From Diphasiastrum complanatum (Eukaryota > Streptophyta > Lycopodiopsida > Lycopodiales > Lycopodiaceae), in assembly GCA_029204225.1 (NCBI GenBank), contig CM055113.1, forward strand, positions 7,471,852 through 7,535,851: a stretch of 64,000 bases of DNA, given 5' to 3'. The translations under genes were made by a program, and so were the position numbers. This document shows positions 43,301 to 54,058 of this stretch, in pieces (the first letter of the stretch is position 1; each line of letters opens with the position of its first letter). The notes beneath the pieces were generated by a model. It did no database searches and was not told the DNA's origin. It saw only the letters and a list, made by a program, of their open reading frames with translations.

Positions 43301-44193
43301 GTAAACTTCATTATATCTTAGGAATAGAGATTATTAGAACTTCTAAATCTACATTCATATGTCAAGAAAAGTATGTTAACTCTATTCTAAAAAGGTTTCA
43401 TATGGAAGATTGTAAAGTTGTTTCTACTCCTATGGAATCAAATGTAAAGCTAACTACAAGAAGTAATGAAAGATCCTTCAAGGACATTACTCTCTATAGA
43501 AAGCTAATAGGATCTCTTATATGGTTAACCATCACAAGACCTGATCTAAGCTTTGTGGTTGGTAAACTAAGTCAATTTATGCAAGATCCTAGTGAGGCTC
43601 ATTGGAAGCTAGGAAAGAGAGTACTTAGATACATCTCGGGATCTAGAGATTTTGGCATCTTGTATGGAGGTACTACACCTAACCTTTGTGGATTTTCAGA
43701 TTCAGATTTTGCAGGTGATCAAATGGATAGGAAGTCAACAAGTGCCTTTGCAATCTATCTTGGAGATGGAGTGGTCTCATGGCTATCAAAGAAGCAACCA
43801 ACTATCTCTCTATCTTCCACCGAAGCCGAGTACAAGGCATTAACAACATGCACCAAGGAGATTCTTTGGATCAAGAGGATGTTATTGGATCTTCACTTGC
43901 TGGAACCAGAGAAGACTCCAATCATACTTTGTGATAACCTTTCAGCCCAAATCTTGGCAAGCAATCCTGTTTTTCATGCAAGGAGCAAGCACATTGAGAT
44001 TGCTCACCATTTTGTGAGAGATCAAGTCATTGCCAAAGAGGTGGAGCTTCAACATGTCTCTTCAAAGGAGTGTGTGGCTGATATCTTCACCAAACCATTG
44101 GGAAAGGACCTATATTTAATGCATAGATCTAATCTTGGAATGTGCTCAAAGACTATGTTGAAACTAGCATCCAATGTTGAAGAGGGAGTGTGA
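40312..44193 (+). CDS. Element F Gag-Pol polyprotein, lacks first integrase Asp region
   Basis: 1293 residues without stops. Gag (MASNGGTMLESSERL), zinc knuckle CFYCGIKGHFANEC near 249, protease WWIDSGASSHM near 305, pre-integrase WHKRLGHPN near 440, integrase, RT with YVDDIILSG near 966, RNase H. At 41773-41778 the sequence goes from SKSHRL through AT straight to SNGGAKMY. Element C has 26 residues there, including HSDIHG with the first Asp of the D,D-35-E triad. The loss is 24 residues (72 bp) in frame. The second Asp (SDNGGEY) and Glu (GVAERKNR) remain. Integrase is thus predicted inactive although the frame is open. The stop TGA lies in the first bases of the 3' LTR. Confidence 0.96.
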   Translation: MASNGGTMLESSERLSSSNYSTWKVRMESLLELNELMDIVAEIEERPLTLQEQQRFDKKAKRALHIIKMNVTNELLKEVGKCLSASEAWNALKKLFESKSTSRVLTLRRQIFSSRQREGESAHAFILRVKSLSDDLACIDENIKDGEIVQVMLNGLLNEHANLVQSFAIQRVLPSVVDLQEILLAEEHRLQSKLDGASLQGGGEEAFFTKGKFKGKGKGKGKWSKGGNFDHDDHSSSSSSTKNNKSKFKCFYCGIKGHFANECYKKKREQGERQGNLTIDEEEHNTCESLVMTSSLLANIDDNDPWWIDSGASSHMTRHKEYFTSLLSYEGEGNIIYTANDGQCDIKGIGTIPISLSTNRKANLENVLYIPSITKNLLSVSQMIDKGLDVEFIGDACLISKCGSLIAQGRRHGKLFKLDACVISNHEGCMAREQLTNQEVWHKRLGHPNFKSLEVMAKKELVLGLPKSLVANNSVCEHCALSKSHRLATSNGGAKMYATFIDDFSRYTWIYLLKSKDEVFAAFVKFKNEMENQFNTKIKCLRSDNGGEYTSNRFKDFCIAHGIKREMSSPRTPQQNGVAERKNRTLCECAKAMRLHANLAKSFWGEALACANYLCNRWTSASLDGKTPHEVIYGRRPNVKHCRIFGCTCFVNITLDDRTKEDPSSKKGVFVGYSEVSKAYKVYIPSTKKVVISRDVIFHEENVSNVVDVDVDVPTNHHDVQDVLDEDGDATPKQTSRKTQRQRAKPSRLTYDEKGKQVVDNSNFAFLTSFDEPTCVGEAIQKKEWIQAMDHEHQALIKSNTWRLVKLPKDKKAIGCKWIFKIKTNQDGSINKYKARLVAKGYAQEYGIDYDETFAPVAKMVTIRILISLATLYDWDMWQMDVTNAFLNGDLEEDIYMEQPEGYVSHDEPNHVCYLQKSLYGLKQAPRSWYAKLNSFLLSQNFVMSEYDHSLYFRLNENDITLLLIYVDDIILSGGNNLDIDEIKMALKREFEIQDLGKLHYILGIEIIRTSKSTFICQEKYVNSILKRFHMEDCKVVSTPMESNVKLTTRSNERSFKDITLYRKLIGSLIWLTITRPDLSFVVGKLSQFMQDPSEAHWKLGKRVLRYISGSRDFGILYGGTTPNLCGFSDSDFAGDQMDRKSTSAFAIYLGDGVVSWLSKKQPTISLSSTEAEYKALTTCTKEILWIKRMLLDLHLLEPEKTPIILCDNLSAQILASNPVFHARSKHIEIAHHFVRDQVIAKEVELQHVSSKECVADIFTKPLGKDLYLMHRSNLGMCSKTMLKLASNVEEGV
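41773..41778 (+). other. Site of in-frame 72 bp deletion in F integrase
   Basis: Compared with C, B and G, the linker after SKSHRL and the HSD(V/I)H segment are absent. Flanking frame is kept on both sides. Confidence 0.88.
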
Positions 44194-44844
44194 AAATTGT
44201 CAACATTTCCTAGCTAGTTTGAGGCCTAAATTGGCTAAAATTGTAAATAGTTTTGGTTCTGGAGTTTCACACGTGTGAACCAGGCCACAATGTTTTTATT
44301 TACTGTATTTTTTTCAGTATGATGAAGTGTCAAACTTCATACCCTTCAAAATGAGACCATTTTGATGTATTTTGGTCATATAAGCCATTTTTAGCTATTT
44401 TTCCTATATAGGGAATATCTAGGGTCAAGTACCTTCTAGAGAGAGGAGAGAGAGTCATCTTCCTCATCCATAAATAGTAGGGAAGTCGTGGAGAACAGGT
44501 TGGAGAAACCTTTTGTATGCTTCATTGAGATCAATAGATCATTGTCATTGTTTCTTCCTCCATTGAGAGCATTGTTGTGTGTATTGTCTTCAAGCTATTG
44601 TGTATGATCTTAGGTGCTTTCCAAAAGTGGTAGGCTGATGTATTATGGACTGTATAATGCTATTTTGGGCCGCACTTGATGTTTATGGAAGTTTCCATTT
44701 GTGATAAATGCTTTTTGATCAAGTTCTTTGCATTCTAGGTAGCATAGAATGTGTTGCCAATTCCTAGCTTATGTAGTTTGGAGTGCAAGCATTCAAGCCA
44801 ATGATCTTGGAGTTTAGATCCACTTAGGATCTGTATTTTTCACA
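44189..44844 (+). repeat. Element F 3' LTR (656 bp)
   Basis: Preceded by GAAGAGGGAG and followed by GTGTG. Palindrome at 44266-44279. Overlaps the last five bases of the gag-pol frame, including its stop. Confidence 0.96.
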
Positions 44845-44849
44845 GTGTG

Positions 44850-46948
44850 CAGCATCAGCACCTGATACACATGAGGTAATCCTTGATATAGAAGCTAGCT
44901 CACACTTTGTTACATCAAGACGGATCATGTCTGATTTTTGAAGTGCAAATCCATCAAGATTTATCATTCTTGGAGGTGGATCAAAGCATCAAGTGAATGG
45001 TATTACTTTACTATGGCTCAATGCAAACGACAGAGACATATGACTCGAAGATGTTTTGTTTGTGCCTACACTAAAACAGGACTTGCTATCAGTGGCAACA
45101 ATAGCTAATGCAGGGATGCGTGTAATGTTCTCAGACAAAGTATACAATGTTGTTGATGTAAGCACTAGTACATTGATCACTCAAGGTAGAAGAAAATATA
45201 ACGTATATCACTTGACGGTATGCCTACCTACAAATCAAGTGCATCAAACCCATGATGATTCATCAGATATTCTATGGCACATGAGACTATGCCATATGAA
45301 TTCAATGACACTATATCAAGCAAGCCATCATGGAGCAATCACAGGGATGAGCATCTCGAATGCAACCAGTTCGATGACTTGTGATGCATGTATAAAGAGT
45401 AAGATGTCACGTACTCCTATTGTCAAGGACTCCTACAAAACGACAAAGATTCTGGAGCTAGTACATTCAGACATCTATGTACGTTTCAATGTGATCTCAA
45501 TAGGAGGCTTGAAATATTATATCACCTTTATTGATAATTACAATAAGTTTTCCAAAGTCTATTTCATTCACAATAGATCATAAGCATTTGACAAATTCAC
45601 AGAGTATGTGACTTGGGCAAAAAGATGCACAAAAATAAGGTGAAGCAAATCAGAACAGATTAGGGTGAAGAATACATCTCAAATTGATTCACTGATTTCT
45701 ACAATGATCGAGGAATCATTCATAGAAAAACTACATCTTATACACCGTAGCACAACGATGTTGCAGAAAGAAAGAACTTTCCTCTTATGGAACTTGCTAG
45801 GTGCATGATGGCCTATTCGAAGGCTCCAAGAGTGGTGTAGGCTGAAGCAACAGCTATAGATACTTACATTCAAGACAAGACAGGGAAATTTGGTGTTTCT
45901 CATACAACACCACATGAATTATAGTGGGGTAGAAAACCCAATCTGACTCATATTCGAATTTTTGGCTGTGTAGCTTATGCACATGTTCTTGACAAGCTTC
46001 AAAAGAAGCCTGATGAGAAAGCAGAACAAGGATATCTTGTACGATATAACAATCATTCGTCATACTACAGAGTCTATATGCTAGAGACAAATACAGTCAA
46101 GACAGAGACGTCAAATTCGATGAGAGCAGAACAATGGCCAACAATGATCTTGTCAACTATGAAGTCCATGGAAAACAATACTATGATCTACCAACTGTGA
46201 CAGAGGGAGAAGACGACGAACACTCAGACGAAGAAGTTTTAGTCTCACCTCACTCGAGCGACGAATCAGACCGTAGAAAGATTCACATGCCAGCCTAATG
46301 CTACAGTACTTGTAAACCGAAATGGTCCTAGCCCTAGCAGAACAGATAAAGGCAAGAGCATTGCAGTACTAGAAGGATCTCCTAGAAGATCAACAAGAGA
46401 ACGAAGAGCACCAGCAAGATTTGTGTCAGGCAGCGTAGCTTCTACGTTAGAAGAGTTTTGTGGATTCAGTGGAGAACCACAGACATTCGAGGAAGCAATT
46501 GAATGTCCAGAGAAGGACAAATGGATCCAAGCCATGAATGAGGAGATGCAATCCATGAGGAAGAATGAGGTATGGACATTGCAGCCATTACCAGATAAGC
46601 GAAAGACTATACAATGCAAGTGGGTATACAAGCTGAAGTATGGACCAAATGAAAATATTGTATAAAGCCAGACTTGTAGCAAAGGGTTTTTCTCAGAGAT
46701 ATGGTATTGACTATGCTGAAACCTTCTCTCCTGTCGTGAAACATTTGTCACTACGCCTACTATTTGCATATGCAATCGCTTATGATCTTAGAATTCACAT
46801 CATTGATGAGAAGATAGCATTCCTACATGGAGAATTAGACAAAGAAGTCTACATGTATCAACCTCCAGGCTATATTTTGAACTCACTTCCTACTTATGCA
46901 TGCAGAATGCGCAGGAGTATCTACGGTCTGAAGCAATTAGCTCGACAA
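44850..46948 (+). pseudogene. Element I protease, integrase and RT start, decayed
   Basis: Protease remnant ILDIEASSHFVTSR near 44885 (DSGAS changed to DIEAS). Pre-integrase ILWHMRLCHMNSM near 45268. Integrase opening LELVHSDIYVRF near 45450 and GGLKYYITFIDNYNKF near 45505. The core is shifted but shows TP-HNDVAERKN near 45745. C-terminal SSYYRVYMLETNTVK near 46055. RT start FCGFSGEPQTFEEAIE near 46453, KWVYKLKYGPNEN near 46620, then RYGIDYAETFSPVVKH and YGLKQLARQ up to J. Several stops and shifts. Confidence 0.88.
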
Positions 46949-47419
46949 AGTTAGAAATCAGTTTTGATCTGATTCATTAGTATAAGCTCTAAATGTGATG
47001 ATGTAATTGGTGTACAGTTTATTTGGTTTACTCAGATATGGTTGTGTTCGGGACGTGACCCTTTAGAATATATTGATCGGGCACTAATCCCGTAGACGGC
47101 TACTTGGGTTAGCTGGGTAGCCACACATAGGAAAAATTAGCCTGTACAGAGTTATATACAGTACTTGCTATACTCAGGGGCATGTCCTGAGTTTGTCGGT
47201 CGAATTGGGCCATATTGGGCCCAACCTTAGTTTGACAGGTGGTAGGCCAGTTTTAGGACACCTGCCTTTTTATGCAGTTTGTGAATACTCTATATATATA
47301 GTGTTTCTTTGTAATATATTAACTTCTGTTGTGCCATCTTTGAGAGCTTGTGAGGAGTGGCTATGGTGATTGTGTGATGTGATCTGCATACTGCACTAGA
47401 TTCTATCGGAATTTCAACT
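46949..47419 (+). repeat. Element J 5' LTR (471 bp), AGTT...AACT termini
   Basis: Begins AGTTAGAAATC and ends GGAATTTCAACT, directly before the primer-binding site. TATA-like TATATATATA at 47291-47300. No TG...CA. Confidence 0.92.
47291..47300 (+). promoter_or_regulatory. Probable TATA box of J 5' LTR
   Basis: TATATATATA about 340 bp into the LTR. In the 3' LTR the site has decayed to CTATATGTACAG near 52309. Confidence 0.55.
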
Positions 47420-50400
47420 TGGTATCAGAGCATCAGGGTGATGCAGAAATGCATGATCCGGTGGAGCTATGGGATAGCATCTTTCACCAGAAGAAATAGC
47501 ACTCAAAGCGTCTCAGGAGAGAGGACTCCATACAGGGTATCGGCAGTCTGGATGGTAGGAGACAGCAAAGTTTCTTCAATCGGGGCTTCGAGAAAGATCA
47601 GAACGATCGTCGTAGGTGGATTCCGAGGAGAATTCACAGAAAAATCTTGTAGTTTCAGTGGTTTCGGGGAAATCATCGATGTTGGCTACGTTATTCACTG
47701 TGTGAACAGAAGTTTGGCCCAATGGGGCTTGCATGGCTATGCAAAGAGCAGTGACAGAGAGCCATAGAAATTTACAGGAGCAGATTGGGTGGAAATCTGA
47801 AAAAATTGCAGAATTTTCAGACTCTATGAGCTATTGAAGACTTTCTTAGAAAAGTGGATCGTTAGTGGACATTTGGACACCAATCGAATAGCTGTAAATT
47901 TAATCACTGAGCTAGAGTAAGGGTGACCTCAGTTAGATGATGAGCTGCAAGAGAAACCCCATAGAAATGTGGAAAAATGGCCTGGAATGTTGTTGTTGCT
48001 TACAACTAGGGTTTTCATAAAGAAAACTGAAGATCTCTCTCTATACAGAAGGTTTTTTCATCTTGTAACGAGCTGAAGGTAGGCGCCCTATCCATGCAAA
48101 TCTGGTTGCAAACAACCGTGAGCGGCCGTGGAACATTGGAAGATTTGGAATGATCTGAACCTGGCAGCCATCTTTGGAAAAAGCCATAGCTAGGAAGCTT
48201 GAGGAGGAGAGAGAAGGAATGTCGCGAGGAGGGTCGCATGCGGCCAACACGACCAGGTGCTTAGTGCACGAAAGGTCCCAGCGGCCATAGAAAGCTGTTT
48301 CAGTGCATAGATGGATGCATAGCCACAGGATCCGACCTTCAAAGAATTAACGGTCAAGATCGGATGCTCGGAGAGCTACAGGGACCGTAAGATGTGAAGT
48401 GGTCGTTGGATGCTTGTTGAAAGGGCCCATGAAGAGTTGAAGGCCAAAGGTGACTATTTTTCATTAAAAAATTTCACATGAAAGGGCTTGAAGGGACTGG
48501 AAGGGCAGAAATGCCATTTCTTCATTAAAAATCTTCATTATGAAAAATCAGTTCAATTTTGCAAGGCAAATTACAATTGGGGCTAAAGGGCACCTATTTG
48601 GCCATCCTTGGGCCAAAATAACCACTAAAACTGGCTGCTCAGAGCCAGTGGACAGAGCGAGGTCATAGAGCAGGGAGAAAGGTGTTTCGAGATGTTTTCG
48701 TTACCATTCTATCGAGCGGAGTGCAAGTGACCTAGTGATGGGCTACATTCACTATCTGGGTACCGTAGGGCCAAATTTGGGACAATTTTTGGCTGGTGAA
48801 ACCTGCTACAGGGCGGTACAATGAGGCATTATCACTTTGAAATCATTATTACTTACTCTTGATAGGGTAACAGGGTGTTTGGAGTGGTAAATGCAGTATG
48901 GGAGCGAATGGTAGAGGAATTGTGTGGAGAAAGCTAGTTTTGGCGATGGAAGTGCAGTTTGGCGGCATGACTACTCATCATTGGCAACAATTTTGAGAGG
49001 GCAAGCAATCACAGGTGAGAGGTAGGCATGGTATGCTGGTTATAGGTGAAAAATTCTTGTGATCAGGTTCAACTTTTGGAGTTAGAACCGACCAACGTCA
49101 GGTGGCGTTTTGGGGGAACGCTCTCATAGGCATGATCGGTGATGGTATTGTCGAGTCAAGTGATAGCTGCATTGATGCACAGATCTATAGCTTGGAAATT
49201 TCTCGTTCGGAGAGAAATATGGGCTAGCTTGGAGGTACACATATATTGGTGGTCACAAGTGATGGAAGTGCGAGGTGGTGCCAGTTGGAAGCCGTCGGGC
49301 AAGATAGTGGACTTGCATTGGATGAGCTGTGGGACACACAGAGGATGAAGAATGGGTTAGTAATCACACTTTGGATGCTCTTGGTGAGTGGTGAGTGTGA
49401 TGATTTTGCAGTTTTGCAGTCAGTAAGTCAATTTTAACCAAGCCATTGTAGCTGTGGAGCAGTGTATCAGGTTTGTCATCATGGAGATACACTTCAACTG
49501 CTAGTTTGGATAAGTCAAGTCAATTTGCCATATCAGTATTGCATCAGGGATGTAGATTTCAGTGATGACAAGGTGCAGATTGTTTGGTTTGGGCCATGGA
49601 AGATCTCACAAATTCACTTGGAGGGATATTGGCATGCACAGTCATGTGAGGGACTTGATGGTGGCTTTGGAGTTCACATCTCAGTGTATTCTCAGGGAGT
49701 GGTTTTGAACCATTCACAAGATCAGCTTGGAGCTAGCTTGGGAGAATACATGTGGGCACTACAAGGTAGATGCTCGGATCTTTGTGATCAAGAATGGCAT
49801 TGGAATACCTGGTAGGGATAGCACTACAAAATGACATGTGATGATCATCAGGGGGCAGCTATTTCAGATTGGACTTGAGTATTTGGATTGGACAGGACTT
49901 ACAGGTGGAATTCATGATGGAATCAGAAAGCTGCAAATGCAAATGGACAAAGCGTGAAGCTTTGAGAGCCAGCTCTAGGTTGGAGAGCTGATGGAGATCG
50001 CACGGGGTGTGATCGTAGGGCAAACACTATGGTGGGTGTTTCTCTAGTGTTCTACTGCAGGGGATATTGATGGTGAGGACTTCATGGTGTGCTCATTTGG
50101 GAGTACAGGTTGGCATTACAGCATGGGGCCAGTTTTGGACATTGGCATCGATGGGGAGGCATCTGCCATCATGGACGTGGATAAGCTATCTATAGCTTTC
50201 ATGCATTTGGCTGTATTTGTAGGAGTCTAGGCTTGGCACAGGTGTTAGAATTTCCATAGTGCAGATTCTCAGGTGGTGAGATCATGGGGAAGCCTATAGG
50301 GAGTCACTCAGAGCCATAGACCTCAGTACGATCAGGGAGACAGCAGTCTCGGGATCCCATAAGCGGTGACTTAGGGATATGCTTGTGTTGTCATGGTGTC

Positions 50401-51968
50401 AGGTGGCACATAGCCAGGGAGAGTGATCAGATGCTAGGAGCCAGGTGGAGCAGGTGATGCTTTGGAGTTCGGCTTGTCTAGTAGGATGGTGACCAGGATC
50501 GGAGACATCAAGTGAGCATAGTATGTGGATGACGAGTCCATTGGGGTGGCACTCATGGAGATGCTACAGTTGCTCAAGTATGATATGTCATTTGATGTAT
50601 GGACAATGTTCTTCAGTTGGTGCATCATGTGGTGACCTAGGGACGGGTCAAGCCTAATTAGAGGTAGGTGACATGGAGTGTACCTGTGGTGGTACATATC
50701 CTGAGGGCATGGAGAGCATTACGGGGTGATGTGGATCCAACATGCCCATGGTTGTGAGCTGACAGGGATGGAGATGGTTGTTCAGGGAGTGACAGCTGAT
50801 ACTTTGGCGAGTAATAAGGTGAGCTGCATGGTCATATGCATGGTAGTCTCCAGGTTGGCGTCACATATTGTTTCTATCCATCATTATTTGGTAAGCAGGA
50901 TGCAATTATTTGGTTAGATCCAGTTGGAGTCTAGTTGCACTACAGGTGGATAGATTATTGGGGAGCTATCAGCGGGTAATGGAGACTTGGTGATCAGATG
51001 GTACAGGAGGGTACAAGATCCTAGAGTTATCCTACCTGATATGCTATGGATCGTGGGTGAGTTGTTCATCATGAGAGTGAATCTAGTTTGCACTTGCTTT
51101 GGCTTGGACGCTATGATGGATGTTGTGGGGAGATAGGCTCCTTGGTGGGAGGCCTATGTATTGGTCAAATCAAAGTTGGCAACGTCAATCATGGGAAGTT
51201 GAGCCTACATGAGATGTAGGAGAGGCAGACTATCATTAGTATCTCTTGGAGATAGGAAAGCTACTTAGATATAGCCTATGGTGAGGTTTGTGTACATTCA
51301 TTCATTGAGTCCTTGGTAGAATCTTGTGCTTGGAGCATGGAGAATGGATGAGGATCAGCTTTCAGGGCTTATTGGACATGACATCAAGGCAAAGCGGCTT
51401 GCATGAGTGTGTGTGGGCTTGCATATTGCCTTGTCACGGGAGTCTAGATCTGAGTCGGAGTTTTATGTGGTTGTGCATTTGCTACAGTGAAACAAAGTAG
51501 TCATTTTATGCTCGTTGATTTGTCATTGTCTACTAGTTGTTTATCCAGTGAGGGTATAGTCTTATATTGGTAACAAGATTTTCTCAAGTTGAGCCTCAGT
51601 CGCTCATTTATGTTAGCTTTACAAGTTTGTGCTTGTAAGTGTCTGATAGAATGTCAGCCTAGCTAGATGGAGGATGTAAGTCTCATGGTGGCAATGGGAT
51701 TTCCTCAGTTTGAGCCATGTCGCTCATGTGGTCCACTTGTGGTCAAGTTGGATTGGGGATGAGTCAGTTGGTCGAGAGTATAGTAGACTCTCTGTATGAG
51801 CATTGTGTTTGCAGGATACTTTGTGAGTCAAACCTGGTGGTTTGTCGGTGTGCTTGAGTGTGAGTCAAGTACAGGGTAGCAAGGATATGCATAACACCTT
51901 TTTGATAGTCCAAACATTGCTGCAATATATTGTTTTTCACTCTTATCACATTTGAGCTTAAGGGAGAG
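47420..51968 (+). other. Non-coding interior of element J
   Basis: 4.55 kb between primer-binding site and purine tract. The longest frames (47438-47767, 49462-49815) show no retroelement motif. Composition is richer in G than the surrounding elements. Two related segments occur near the 3' end: CTCAAGTTGAGCCTCAGTCG at about 51584 and CTCAGTTTGAGCCATGTCG at about 51706. Packaging or dimerisation functions are possible but not visible. Confidence 0.8.
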
Positions 51969-52438
51969 AGTTAGAAATCAGTTTTGATCTGATTCATTAG
52001 TATAAGCCCTAAATGTGATGATGTAATTGGTGTATAGTTTATTTGGTTTACGGTATATGGTTGTGTTCAGGACATGACTCGTTAGGATATATTGATCGAG
52101 CATTGATCCCGTAGATGAATACTTGGGTTAGCTGGGTAGCCACACATAGGAAAAATTAGCCTGTACAGAGTTATATACAGTACTTGCTATACTCAGGGGC
52201 ATGTCCTGAGTTTTTCAGTCGAATTTGGCCATATTGGGCCCGACCTTAGTTTGACAGGTGGTAGTCTAGTTTTAGGACACCTGCCTTTTCATGTAGTTTG
52301 TGAATACTCTATATGTACAGTGTTTCCTTGTACTCTATTGACTTTTGTTGTGCCATCTTTGAGAGCTTGTGAGAAGTGGCTAGGGTGATTGTGTGATGTG
52401 ATCTGCATATTGCACTAGATTCTATCGGAATTTCAACT
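51969..52438 (+). repeat. Element J 3' LTR (470 bp)
   Basis: Starts AGTTAGAAATC after AAGGGAGAG and ends ATTTCAACT before GACAA. Differs from the 5' LTR at roughly 20 positions by eye, mostly transitions. Confidence 0.92.
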
Positions 52439-52443
52439 GACAA

Positions 52444-53830
52444 TGGTATAAGAAGAATGATCAAGCTCTGAAATCCTTGAGATTCAAGTCATTAATAGCC
52501 AATTCCAATGTTTATGTAAGAATTACAGATGGGAAGATCATCATTGTAGCTGTATATGTGGACGACGGACACCCTAATACTCTGCAAAATTAAAGAACTC
52601 ATTGCTGAAGTGAAGTGCAATATCTTGAAGCTTTTCAAGATTATAGACCTAGGAGAAGCCAGATGCTATCTTGGCTTACATATTGATAGCAACTATGACG
52701 AAAGAAAATTGTACCTTCATTAGTCCAGATATACCCAAAAAATCCTAGAAGACTTCAGGATGATGAATTGAAAAGGAGCAAATACTCCAATGCTTACAGG
52801 AACAGTCTTGACAAATGAAGATTGCTCGAAGACTGAACGGAAAGAGAATTGATGCAACACACACCATACAGAAAGATAATTGGATCACTAATGTATCTTG
52901 CAGATAACACACATCCTGACATTGCTTATGCCATGTTCAAGATGAGCCAATTCAGTACGAATCTAGGCTCAACTCATTGGAAGATTGCGAAACGAATCTT
53001 GCAATACCATCAATTAACGAAGGATTTTGGATTGTGTTATTCTCGTGATGCAGGGTTCCAGATGCTTTCCTACAGTGATGCTAGCTGGGCATCTCTCAAG
53101 GACGACTGCAAAAGTGTCTTAGGAGGATGCACCATTGTGTCAGGAGTAGCAATTATTTGGGTTAGCAAAAAACAGACCATCGTAGCTCAGTCATCTTGCG
53201 AAGTAGAGTACGTAGTAGCAGCAAAGATGGCCAATGAAATCATTTGGCTCCAACAATTCCTTGATGAACTAAGTGAAACGAGGAATGAACCTTTGACTTT
53301 GCAGATGGACAATACATCCGAAATACATTCGACAAAGGATCCTAATCCATCGCTCTGGTAATCCATGATTAGTTATAGATGTTTAGTCTGTCTGATCGGG
53401 ATTGTTACTCAAAGTGACACGAAAAAGTTTGCGACATATGCACATTTTGCTAGATGCATAAAACATATACAGATAGACGAAAAAAAGAGAATTGAAGTCC
53501 ACCTGCGGGGAGGCAATTTTGTAAGAGGATCAAGAAGTCTTCTAGTAAGTGAGACACTATTCGTGAGAGAACATTATCTCTTTTACGCCAATGCGCTATG
53601 TGGGTCTGTCACATAATGCTTGAAATAAAGAGAATCAATAGATGATATTTTAGCTATTATGCACATATTATTCTGAATTTTGTTTGATCTCGAATGAATT
53701 GTTGTCTACTATTGTTCGTGTTTCACATTTACTTTGTTTATTGATTCCGTTGGTTCAATCTTGTTGAATGTTTTATTAATCTATAACATAGGTCAACAAT
53801 GTCTATCTATATTCTGGAGGATTGTAGGAA
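52444..53830 (+). pseudogene. Element I RT and RNase H, decayed
   Basis: Continues RT after J: WYKKNDQALKSLRF, then IIIVAVYVDD (catalytic YVDD) near 52540, a frameshift, KIIGSLMYLADNTHPDIAYA near 52870, WKIAKRILQYHQ near 52980, and RNase H with SYSDASWAS, VSKKQTIVAQSSCEVEY and IHSTKDPNPSLW. A stop at 53359 is followed by a decayed C-terminus (CIKHIQIDEK near 53455). 53620-53830 is the 3' untranslated part leading to a weak purine tract (CTGGAGGATTG). Confidence 0.87.
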
Positions 53831-54058
53831 TGATATAGCAGACAGTGACCAGCAATCATATCCGAACTCCGTCCGAATTGATTTCGTTCATGATTGTTAT
53901 TTGCTTCGCATTTCGTTTCGCTTCGCGATTACTTCGCTTCAGCAATATCAATATCAGAGCTCATTCAAGTTTCGCTTCGTTTCGTCTAGTTTCATTTCAT
54001 TTCGTTATAGAGCTTGATAGATTTGCACAATTTTTCAATTCAAATTTTTTTGCTATCA
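53831..54058 (+). repeat. Element I 3' LTR (228 bp)
   Basis: Begins TGATATAGCAG and ends TTGCTATCA. Homologous throughout to 37123-37355, with small indels. Confidence 0.85.

Larger units (their letters stand above)
38486..44844 (+). mobile_element. Element F: full-length Ty1/copia with defective integrase
   Basis: 6359 bp; LTRs 38486-39139 (654 bp) and 44189-44844 (656 bp) differ by two one-base indels and one substitution by eye. GTGTG target-site duplication (38481-38485, 44845-44849). Primer-binding site 39140-39152, polypurine tract GAAGAGGGAG. Inserted in element I between Gag and protease. A near-identical copy, F', starts at 61107. Confidence 0.97.
46949..52438 (+). mobile_element. 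Element J: LTR retrotransposon derivative without genes (LARD-like)
   Basis: 5490 bp with LTRs 46949-47419 and 51969-52438 (about 470 bp, roughly 95% identical by eye), GACAA target-site duplication (46944-46948, 52439-52443), primer-binding site TGGTATCAGAGCA at 47420-47432 and purine tract AAGGGAGAG before the 3' LTR. The 4.55 kb interior shows no Gag, protease, integrase, RT or RNase H motif in any frame given. It must have moved using another element's proteins. LTR ends AGTTAG...CAACT resemble those of A and H. Confidence 0.93.
37123..54058 (+). mobile_element. Element I: old Ty1/copia, split by F and J
   Basis: 5' LTR 37123-37355, primer-binding site 37357-37369, decayed Gag, then F (38486-44844), protease/integrase/RT, then J (46949-52438), RT/RNase H, and 3' LTR 53831-54058. 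Removing the two insertions with one target copy each leaves about 5.1 kb and restores the reading frame at both joints (DMC|AAS at the F site, ARQ|WYK at the J site). Many stops and shifts make it inactive. No matching 5 bp duplication flanks it: GGGAA on the left, GAAAC on the right. Confidence 0.9.

Noticed and set aside
47438-49815. Several open frames of 60-117 codons inside J
   Set aside because: No retroelement or host motif; lengths are compatible with chance in this G-rich stretch.
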